Below are positions 28,201 through 40,200 of a DNA stretch of 64,000 bases, piece by piece. A program made the translations under genes and the position numbers. The DNA lies in the NCBI GenBank assembly GCA_004794785.1, contig SJOL01006479.1, positions 1,001,714-1,065,713 on the forward strand, in the 5' to 3' direction. The first letter of the stretch is position 1. Each line of letters starts with the position of its first letter. A model generated the notes under the pieces. That model made no database searches. It had not been told where the DNA came from and worked only from the letters and a program-made list of their open reading frames with translations. Origin of the DNA: Opisthorchis felineus. Lineage: Eukaryota > Platyhelminthes > Trematoda > Opisthorchiida > Opisthorchiidae.

Positions 28201-31200
28201 CTGGAAGGGCAAGAAGAACCTAAACGTGTTATAGGGCCACGGGAGACACATCGAGTGGTCGCCTATTGACTGGCTCTTTTAGTGATGGCTTCTTGGTTCA
28301 CTTACAGGATGAAATCTCAAGTGAGAAGTACCAAATCTCTCCACGCGAACATCGATAGAGCAAATGCTCCAGAGGCTAGTGTAGGCGTCTGAAACAGGTC
28401 AAACATTGGCATCTTATGGTGGATTACGAGTGTGTTTAGCAAAATTTACAGAAATAACGCGGGAAATTTTTCTACGATCGAAAGCAGTTTGGGCGGAGAG
28501 TTTACTGGAAAGATGAAAGCGTAGAAGTTATAAGTTAGGATAACTTTACCGACAACCATCAGCGAAATGTGTATTTTATTCGTTGGTCCATTTCATACAT
28601 CATATTTTCTAATTCTTTGTTGCGCAGAAAGTTTCAAGCATATTATATCTCAGATATCAGGGGAACTAGACTTGAGAGGGACTGTGGTAAATTCTGCGGA
28701 AGATGCCCAATGGATCTTGAAGCCCGTAGATGGGAAGAAAATCATCCTTACTGTTGAATCCTTTTCAGTGAGTGCTATCGACTTTTGTGACTTCCCAGTG
28801 ATCTTATCAGTTAGGATTTGGTTCAACTTGATTGTTCTCCATGTTATTCTCACTGAGGTAAAGTTTGAAAGGTAGCAGTTGGTAAGGTGTCAAAAATATT
28901 CAATGATTTTCATTGTCTGTACCATCAGCAGCTTGGATATTTTACTGCTGCTAATCTTGCGTTGGTTGATGTCAGTTTCAGTTGTGAAACCGAGTATTAA
29001 AATTATAGAACTACTTCCAGCATAGCTCCTCCTTCAGACGGCTCTCGTTTGCATGCGTAGATAGAGTCGGAGCCAATACACTGACTGCGTAGTTTTGTCA
29101 CGTGCGGTACCGTTCTCATGAATCCCAGTTCGACATCCCCGTTTTGTCCTCAAACATTTTAACAAGGGTAAAGATCATGCAATATGACAAGCACACGGGC
29201 CACTGTCAGCAGTTTCATCCCCAACAGCGAAGTAGTCCTGGTAGTCAGGCTCTTTGCTGTAGGTTTGGACATGATAAAATCTGAGAGTATATGAGCCCCA
29301 GGAAATACCATTTTCAAACACAAACGGATCTCTCAAGAGATTCCAGGATGATTATATGGGAAGCTCTTACTTTTTGGTATCATTTCTGTAGCTCATTATT
29401 GTCAGTATAGTCCAAGTTGTTGGCTAGTTGGTTTCCATTTCGAAATTTCATCTTCATCCTTGTACGTGTGGAGTGTATCGGCGGCATCCCCTGAAGAGAC
29501 CGGATATATCCACGGTGTTGTGACAATATCAGTGTCAGATGAAATCTTTAGGTTTCCAGAGGTAGACTTTTCCATAGACGACAGAGTTGCCTTGGAAGTA
29601 ATGCGAAAATATCAAAAAGTTCTCCTTCCAAGGATGTGATTATCCTCGGGTATGAATGGTATTGGTCAGACGATATTTTGATTTTGTTTTGCTTCAAAGA
29701 AACAAACCAAGCCTCTTACTCTTTTTACTCTGCATAAATGCAAACATTAAGCTGACTCCAAGTGGATTAGTGATTACTAGAAGCAACCATCTAAAATGGG
29801 ATTAATTTTGATCCATCTACTGTGTACCGACGTAATTTGAAAGCAATCACATTCTGCTGCGGCTTTCTCTCAGGCAAAAAAGACTGGTTCTTTTCATGAG
29901 CACTCTTCCTTTTAAGTTAATCATTTCATTCTGATGAAAACAAAAATAGGACAAGAGAGAATATTATCCAAAAAGGGGTTCTTTTGCCTGTTCGAAATCT
30001 ACAGCCAAGATCTGTTCTGAACGTTTCAGGATAACTTCATGTCTAAATTTTAGTCACACCTATTAAACAGGATCAGCTTAGGTTATTTCATCCATCACGA
30101 TTTAAGCAGTGAAAATATTCACAGAGAATTACCACTATCCGTATGCCTCAGGCAAAGGTCATTTGGTCAAACTACAGCAGGACTTTCATTCATCCGGCTG
30201 CAAGCACCTTTGTCACTGTGGTTTTAATATGATATATGTGGAAGTATTCATGAGCTATATTTGAGGCGAACCAGACAATGATGGAACTGATGCTCTCAAT
30301 TCCAAGCCACCGAAGAGGCCCCATAAGCGCTGTTGCTCTCCACTTCTAGCTCGGATCATGCAATAGCAACTTACATACAGCGACTTGTGAAGTCGTTTCG
30401 TTAGCAAGACTGTTCCTCGCATTGTGAAATCAGTCATGGCCATGACATACCCTGTCCTCATGTGCAAAGAACGACTAAAACTTCTTAAATGGTGTATTAT
30501 GTGTCTGGGCCATGCGTCGGTACAGAGGAGCAGAAGCCAAAACGGTTCCACGATAGAAGTCTTTTTGTGATAGACGATGTATTGATAAATGCTTGTGTTC
30601 CCCGACAGTTACCCTTAATCTGAGTTTTCTGCACAGTATGGATGCGGACTAGGAGAGCAAAATAGGTAATATATGCTAAGTCGCCAGCAGTATGGATAGG
30701 TGGATAGCCGGTTTATCGGTCAGCAAACTGTACACGGATTCAGTCAGGTTGTGGTCCCTCCAAATGTAGCAAATTCTGCTAACCAAGGAAACCCGTCACG
30801 AAGAGACTGGGCCTTACCGTGGTGTGACGGTTCGTGCACCTCAGCGACCCATTGAGCTATAATGGGGGTGTCCTTGCGGCACTCACAGTCTCTCATACCA
30901 GGTTGGTCAATGGTTAGAGATCTGACAAACACAGTCTCCTGGTCCTTTAGGTTGGGGGTTGGAACATGTGACGACTTGTTCCGTAGAAATGGTAATGTAT
31001 TTGCATTTCCCACCAAACACCGCTGCCTTGCGGTTAGGCCTTCGAGCCAAAGGCTTTGGTTGAGGACCCTAATCGTCCTACTGTCTAGGTGTGGGCGCCC
31101 TGACAATATCCCAGCCCACGTACAACCATGACACTTACAACTAACAATACTCTCATGCCACATCGGTATGGCAGTGAAGCATCGGTATCTTGCCGTCAAT

Positions 31201-34200
31201 GATGGTGATGAGGAGGAACCAAGGAAATTTGTCATGAGTTAAGTAACCGCTAGCAAACCGTTACGTGTCAGTCACCTACTTCTGACATTTTCTTTAGAAT
31301 CATCCACGACCTTCTTACCTGGATCTAATCCTAATAACTGTACGCATAGCCAAGAATATTGCGATCGACTTCGATTAACTGGAGTGCCTTCGTTCACCAA
31401 ATTTATGTACATAATCCGCAACTCTAAGGTCTGATCCCGAGAACACCGGCAGCATCTTGATTCGACAAGCTTAGGAGGGTTTGTGCATCATTTACGGGGG
31501 ATAGCACTCGAATGTAATAATCAGGCCGGGCTAGAAACACCTAAGCCAAATAACATTGGAGAGTATGACAGAAGGCGTGCCTAAAACGATGCAATTTAGT
31601 GTGCAGTTACCAAAGGTTTTTGCACTATAATTTCTCACCCAGGTTGTTTCGGTTTTATTAAACTTGCGCCCCCTTGAGAGCCAAAATTTACGGCATTTTT
31701 ACGTCTCTGCAAACTTCATGGCAAGAGTCTCCGTGTGTGTACAGACTATCTCGGTTTGGGTGGACCATTTCGATGTCTGCAAGTAAGAAGTTGCTTGAAC
31801 TCTGTAACATAGTTACTTTCAGTTTTTCCTTAGTAGTGTAGCTTTACTCGTTCATCCTACCTGGTGCGATATGTATATCTGTGTGTACCCCAGAAAGCAT
31901 TGGCGAAAACACATACTCTGAACAATCTGTCTTCAAACTTTAATCCTATCTGTCGTATAAAATTGCGCATTCATCCACCAATTAAAAAAATCAAAGCTAT
32001 AATTCCCCCTTAATTTCTGATTAAGCAGATTGGCAATTCTCAAACGGATTGCGAAAGAAATTACGTGAAAGTATATGATGGAGAAACCGCTGATGCAAAC
32101 ATACTCGGGACCTACTGTGGGACGGTGACAATTGTTCCGATTGTTTCATCAGGACCACGACTGTTCATTCACTTGCATCGGCCGGATGCTATTAGCGCTG
32201 ACCAGTTCAAAGCTCGCTACGTATCATGTAAGTCGCAGTCTCAGCTACTACGAAGCGAAGGAAGTTGAAACAATAGGTCTACACTGATGTTTGTTTACGT
32301 AGCAAACAAAACACCATACGGCCGTTTCAAGTAGCAATTTTGAGTGTTTCAGTGTCACCTGCTGAATAACCATTGCAGATTACTTTATAACAGTTTTATC
32401 AGTGCATTGGCACTATTGATTTTTAGTACACAATAAATAGGACATCGTACAAGCGAACTGATGTTAACCAGCTCGGTTTGCAGGCGGAAGTAAGGTTGTG
32501 AGAGATCCCGTTACCTTGAGACCTGTCCCGATCCCGCTTTGCGACTCATAATAGGCAACTTGCAGGTGATTATACGATATGGCAATTTAGGCGAACTCGG
32601 ATTCTTTGTTTAGATGTGTGGAGGACGGACTTTGCGTTATATTAATCAGAGAATGTCTCAGGAGTCCTAAGCAGTTAAACTATCTGTGGTTTCAATTCTC
32701 ATTTGGACACTTACATGGAACTCGAAAATTAAAGGGCAAAATACTCAAGATTTTAACACCAAGAAACGCATTGATGACCGAAGACAGGAAGCAAACTTAG
32801 CAAGTATTTAAACTTTATCCAAAGAGACAGTAAGCATGTTTCACAGTCCCCTCATATATGTGGAGGAAATTAGGTGTTGAGCACAAACGACACAAGTCTG
32901 AACTGGTCTTTGATGAGGAATTTTTAAAAGATTAACCACAACGTTGCCGCTTTATAGGCGTTGAAGAAGGACACTCTCAACTTCAGTGTAAACGCAACAG
33001 CAGCCACCTATTTTCAGAAAGTCAATGAAATCAGCCCTGGACACTACCTGTGTACATCGGTTTTCAGGACTAAGTACAATTAACTTTACTATTGATTGCG
33101 AACATTTTGTTCAGTTTGTTCCATTTAACACAGGAACTACCATCCGAGGTTCACATACGGTAAATTCCACTGCCGTGGAATTGGCCGGGATCTCACAACC
33201 CGGAACTATCACTGTCTTCAGATCATCCAACACGCAAGTTGCATTTTCTTTGAAATGTAGATACTTTTGCGCCTGAAATTGGCGCTCACATCAATACATC
33301 GGGGACCACGACTTCACTCTCCCCTGGGTTTTGTGAGCGTGTGACAGACAGGCTCAGAGTAGGACCTTGGTTCTCCTGACTCTCGGCTGCGACGACACAC
33401 CGGTGCAACTCCGTCAGTCAAGAAGACACTGTGCAGCTGATCGTCCTATGAATGTGGTGCAGACAGTCGCGAAATGCCGGTTTGACTTTGAGTGCGAACG
33501 AACAGGCATAATTGTGAAGTTCGCCAGCCTAGCGACCGATGACATTTGGTGAACTACCTTGAGCAGTCAGGAAACGACACTCAGCATTAAGCTGCCTCCG
33601 ATAGCAGTCGGACTTCGGCCCGACATCCTCATTTCCCGTCCACTTCCTGTTCGCCGAAAGAAACCATAAGTATCAGTCGGAGAACTTAAATTAGCGAAAT
33701 TTACCTGTTCCAAATGCCATGAAGGATCAGTTCATACGTAAATAGGTAGTTTTTCCCTCTATACATTGTTCAAACATAAACACATAAACCTCCCGGCCTT
33801 CGCTGACCGCACTTGTGTCTCGTAACACCAAGTACTTGTAGGTTTCTTTTGCATTGTCATGGGTTTAGAGATATTTGCATTGTCCAGGGTGGCAAGCTGT
33901 CTAGTAAAACATCCATCAGCTTCATACGAAGAAGACTTTTCAGCGGCTTTTTTCATTTTAAATCTAACCAAACTGGAAATAATGTGCCTTCAGGAATCAA
34001 AACAGCAGGTTGTGGTTTGTTAGGTTTCCTCGAATTGTTCAGATTTTCAACATGCGAAGGATGCAAACGGAGGTATCAAAAGGGCACATACCATCAGATC
34101 TTAATTGGTTTTTCATTACAGTTTTCAGGATTAATAACACGCGTTGGGAGAAATGGTAGCATCATCTACTGGACTCGTTTCGGTCAACTCGCAGAAATGC

Positions 34201-37200
34201 AAGTTGAAGGTATAAATGGACCAACGTGGTAAAAAATATTGATCCGGGTCCTCAATAAAAAGAGATGGAATATGTTAGGCAGCCTGTGACTGTTTTCAGT
34301 TATCGACAGAAAATGTGACATCTTTTTGCGCTCGCCAATTTTCGACGAATATTCTTGTTTACAGGATCATGCCAGCAGGACAATCATGTACCCGATGTTA
34401 GTTTCGTAAATCGCCTAGGTCGTGGACTAAACGAATCAAGAGAGGACACATAAATGATCATATTTGGCGTTAGAAGGACGAGATACTTTTATTTTCTCGA
34501 CTGATATATTTGAGAGTCACCAACATCCTAAATGGATTGTCAGAAGGCGATGAAATTTCCTGAAGCTTATTTCTTGGGGTAGGTTACTAACCTGTGTAAT
34601 CCCGCACATCGTTTCAGTGGGTGTTGCGACCCAAACGAATCCATGAGCAGGAGGGTGTGCATCACTGACGCAAATATCACTTGCATTATAATCTCAAAGT
34701 CCAACGCATCCATTCCGCATGTAACTGTGGGTTTCAAAAATCAACAGCTTTTAGTTTATACATGTCAGCATTCCATATCATAACTTGTGTGTGACATCCA
34801 TATTTGGCAGGTGTAATCATTTTTCTGTGTGTGGCAGTTGGTGTATGCCATTCAATTTAATAACAATCCGGCATTCTGAACTGCTCAACGTGTCGTAATG
34901 AATGGTCTCAAATCCCCGCTAGTTCCAAAGCACTTTTGTTATGCTGAAAACTGGACAGGTTTTATTTGAAATAATGAATAGCCAACCTCCATAATTTTCG
35001 TGTGAGTTGGACGCAAAACCCCAAAAGTCGCTCATATCTTTCCAAAACGCGCTGCTGGAAATATCATTGCAAGTGGGAACCTCAAAAGCCGCAATACCAA
35101 CACTGTTGTGATTTCGCAACACCTAGACTGTTGTGGCGGCATATACTACTGATGAAGCGTGAAAGTCAGATGTCCAGGCTCCGCCCCGCTTCTGACGGAA
35201 GGTGAATATTACTACTCAAATTATGGAATAGCTTTGCGGTGTTCGTTCACTGTTGTTTAATATCCAACGAACACCCAGGAGGGTTCAGGGGACGCTTGAC
35301 AATGTTCACTTTGCAAAAACGATGCGCAGGTGAGATGCTTATTTTCGTGTCTACTGGCCTCTAACCGCCTAGTTTGTGTTTGCTATTAAACAACATTGCA
35401 AAGAAGAGTGTTTCTTCTTTCACTGGCACTTGTCTTGTTGTTCAACTCGGCGTGGTACTTAATCAGGTATTGCCGCTTTAAACATTATTCCATAGAAGGA
35501 AAAAATTCCTGGCAGCTGCATTTATCAAGGAATTCCATGATCAGCTGAACGGTCATATGGGGACGTTTGTGATGAAGCCGGGGTTCTAGGTGGAGGGACT
35601 CGACTCCAACTGGTCCATATTCGGGCCAGTCGAAGTATGACCTTTTCTGCTTTACAGCCAGTTGGCCGCACACCCATCCGTTCGACGTGATGTTCGGTCA
35701 TTCCGGGGGACCCACCTTCGGAGAGCAATCATACCGGTTGTGTGAGGACGAGTTCGAATGATCAGCGTGTGGACTCTCTCTCTCCTAGGTTGTATGTTGG
35801 ACCAGAGAGATGAACTTTGCAAACTTCCGAAAGACTGCAATGCAGAAGTGCGGTCACAGACTTCTTTAGCATTTACTGATGAGAGTTGTGTGCTCTGGCT
35901 TTTGTCCAGTAAGTGTATGTTACAATAACAGTCACGATTTTCTCACCCCCGAGGAAATGCTCAGCAGATTATGTGATTATACCTAAGCAAGCCATTGTTT
36001 ACCGCCGCAATTTAGAATCCTCCCGGTCAAAGACATCATCATGTGCTTTACATTAGTTTCTGAGATATCTCTGAACAGTTCAGGATACATCCTTCTTCGT
36101 CAAACTACCATTTGCATCATGGTATTCTTTGTTCCCAGCAAGCTGCTCTGAAGCAATTAAAACACCGTCTGGTTTGATAAAATGGAGCAAGCAAGGAACA
36201 CCGGAATTCGACTGTATTTGGAAACTGGATATGCGGAACAGTGCGCCGATTGACTTGCGGTTTCAACATATGATGGTAAGCTCCAGTGTTCTGTTGCATT
36301 ACTATCTCCTTGCGTTTAACATTTTGAGGACCACGGAAAAGTTCCCCGATCTCACGTGCTTATTTGTATTAGAAATAACAGGTAAAAAGCCGTATAAAAA
36401 TCATTCTGAGACGAGGGATAACATCTTACCAGTTTAGATGAATGTTCGATCAAAAATGTTGTTGTATCTTCAGTGAATAAGCCACAAGTTCCTTAGTTTC
36501 GTGTATTCATGTTGGATGCACAGCTGTGCTGCCGGATTACTGTGTATACGGGCCCCAAATGTCTGACCGTTAGCAGAACCACAAAACAAGGCAATTTATC
36601 CCAAAGATATATCTTAATGTAACAACCAAAGCAAATGTCGCTAGAAGCTATTTAGAGAGTGAATTACCCTGGTTTTGCCCCTGTGTTTCAGATTCATTAC
36701 GTTGTATGTGTTGTATACTGTTTTGGTTAAGTGTGATTATCTGAATTATCGTCCAGATTAAGTCAATCCTACCAAAGAAGGACTGTGTGATACTGTAAAA
36801 GAGCGTATAGATAACTACTTATGATATCTACTTTGAAGTTAGCCAAGCGGTACAAATATTGACACTGTAATTCATGCAACCCTTAGGAATTGTGTTAGTA
36901 AGCTCCATCTTTCGGTTGTTTCGTGAGAAGATTCGACTGTTATGTAATAGCAGTTCCGAAAAATCTGTCCGTACAGTTTGCATTCTCTGCGACCATCGTG
37001 TGATCGAAATGGTTAACGGTTTTGATGCTTTGATTTTTGCAAACCTAGAGAATAACAGTATGAATTGGATAACTAAACCAAGGCTGGGGTTTTAGTTTGA
37101 TGTGTCTCTAGTAAGAAGTTGTAGTAGAATTCCACTTGTAGTTCTGAAGTGGTGGGAAAGAAAAGAAAAGCGTGCAAAATTGTTTAAACACCTGAACCGA

Positions 37201-40200
37201 AGTAGATCCGGGTATGGCAGAAAGTTTTAGTGTCACGTGTAATATATAATAAAAGAATCTAAACAACAAAATAGCGCGCGTTGTGACAGATGATATAGCA
37301 GACCTAACGCCCACAGGGGAGCACTATCGGTTGAATATTTAGCATGAGTAAAGCCGGTCAAATATTTTTGGACTGAGCTAAGCTCGTAAAGCTCGGGAGG
37401 GGGATTGACATATTCCCTGGCATGCTTGGGACATTGGATTTCCTCCTGGGGGTCAATTCCGCATTTTGCATGGCATTAGGAAACTCACAAGATGGAAGAG
37501 CAAGTGCCTAGGTGTATAGGGGTATCATGGTTAAGATGAAAACTCTCTCCGTGGAGATTAGCAACTTTAGCCCGTCGATCTCCTCCATAAATATAACTTT
37601 GAATAAATGGACTAAATGGAAAAAACATTGCACTGTCGGTTGAATAGCCCTGCTTTGGTCCTAAAGTCAGTTTTCTGGCTAGTCCGAATAAAAAAGAAGA
37701 AAGAATACGCTGCTCACAAGCAGTGCCTTGTCGCGGGTCGTACTCCGAACACTTAGCATGCGAACCGAGCTTGCTAATATTACTGTACGAGGACATAAAA
37801 GAAGAGATCAGCATCAGCACACGTTAAGGAATCCTACCAATTTAGTGTCTTAAACAGGATAATCACGCCAAAGCAAGACTATTTGCACACCTTAAATCCT
37901 GCAAGATCCACAGCTACCCACAAGTACCCAGAGGCAAAGAGGGACATCGTTCACATTTTAAAAGCAACCTGAATAGTAAGCACTTTCCGCCGCTATCCTA
38001 GCTACTTTGTGCGACAAGTCAAATGATGGCCATGTTTTTTTATACACAGTACCTATTATTCCAATCTCAGAACATTTGAATGGAGCTAACTGACGTAAAC
38101 GGAATTTTACCATTTAGTCACGGCAAAAAGACTAAATGGCTAACATGAATTAGGACCTCATACAGGACTACTAGTTACTTGGTTTAACCAGTGGGTAGTG
38201 TTCACTAAATGCCAGGTCCCGATAGCATGCCACTGGACAATCGTGCATAGTGTTGTTCCATATTCTAGTCAGCTCTGTATTGTAAGAGCTGAATCACCGA
38301 ACTTGAACGCGACCGATAATTTCACAGGAATGTGTATTCACACTTGCATTCTACGGAACTCGCTGGGCACAGTAGGGCTTACACAGAAACCAGACACCTG
38401 ACATCATGTCGTACAAATGCATGAATAGTCCCCAAAAGGCGAGTCTCAACTCCTGAAAGAAGCAAATTAGGATAAACGATAAACATCTTCAGCTTGATCT
38501 ACCAGTAACTTATCACGCACCGAAATAACAGATTAGTGTCACGTCAAAACTGAAATACAGGTGAATCAACGATGATTGGCTCCTTCTCAGCTCCAGATTT
38601 AAAAATGTTTATATGGTTCCGTTTCGAACTTCCTGGTCTATTCAAGATTTCTAGTAGTGTCGGGTTAATGCTTGATTTTGTGTTATCGCGTGCTGCAACT
38701 TAACCCATAGGAAGGACAGGAGGGAAGCTACTGTCAGGTAAGAAATTGGACGACAGATTCACATTTTAAAAAACAATTTTCACAGTTCTGTTCGATCCAC
38801 TCAATTCTTGACCCTCATAAATCTGAGTATTTGCGGTCGATTAACAGTGACAAGCATATTTATCTCGGTCACTTGAACTGTTTGCCTCAGCTTAAATCCA
38901 TCACCGCGACACATATTCCCTGAGTTTGGTGGACCGCTAGGTTACAGCAGGCTGGATTAAGAATAAAGAAACAACAAAACAAGGATGTGCGCTGCAATCA
39001 TCTGGAGTGACGTGATTCAAACCCGATTTGCGAACTCATTCAACTTCTTCGGAGATATGAGAAAAATTTTAGAATACCAGTTACATGTAACTTCCTCTTA
39101 GTTTGTTAACATAAATGGACGGGTCATGCCACTCGTTTGGCTGAGCTGGCATTTGAACAGTGGAATAGATTGGTTCGTGATCTGAGTTTGTCAAACAAAA
39201 CTGTTATCCAAACAACCTCAATCAGTTTTCCGTTTAACGATACTTATGACCGACAGGTGAAAAGCCAGGAAGCCGGATGCCTGGATAGTTTCCTTGAAGT
39301 GTACGATGGAACGAGTGGCACTGCTAGGATGCTTCGGAAAACGTGTGGCCCTATTATTCTCCCGTCAGTACGGTCGACTGGACCACATATGACCATCTAT
39401 GTCCACGTGAATCAGGTTTATGCGTATCACGACTTTGAAGCGACCTACGAATCAAGTTAGTTGTTTTCTCCCACTTAAATGAATATAATTAAAAATTATC
39501 AGTAAACTGTTCTAGCCGCAGTACTGGCCTCCACGTCAGCACTACTCATGCCAGACGAGTTTTTGCTTTCCTTCGTCGTTGTTCGTCCGCCTTGACCCAT
39601 TCTCCTCCGATTTTCCTTACAATGGAACCTTTGATATAGAAAATTGCTTACGAATTGATTCATTTTGTCATAACAGAAATAAAAAGGGCGAACAGTGGCA
39701 CATTTTCCTCTCAAGAATTTCAGTTTAGTTTATCCTCTGAGCTTCTAGGAAGTTTCTATTTACGGCGATGAGTTATTCCAAATCGATGTCCCGTGAAATA
39801 TTGTTAGCTGATACGTAAGATGTGCAAAACTACTGCAAAAATCTTACACTGACATGCAATTGTACCTAACATGGACGGGAATGTGCCTAAAATCACCCTA
39901 TAACTAATCATTGTTTTCTCAAATACTCTCTCGTGCTACTGGCAACACTAAGGATGCAGTTCGTTACACATAAAGCAATCCTCGGTATTAGGACATCGCG
40001 ATAGGCCTCCACTGGAGAGCTGTCTTACCCCGACAAGTTATGCTGCCCTGGTCTGAGGAGCAGCTTCTTTTTGAAAAAGCTTCTAATAAGGTGATTACTA
40101 TATATATTATTACTCATTATCCCCTCTTGATGAGCGAAACTATTTGAAATCCCTCGTACTGATTTCTGTGTCCAGGTTTTGCTAAAAGGGCAGTGTAGCC

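Noticed and set aside
35485..35840. Overlapping minus-strand frames in a GC-richer block
   Set aside because: Several frames are open at once because of composition; no recognisable protein motif.
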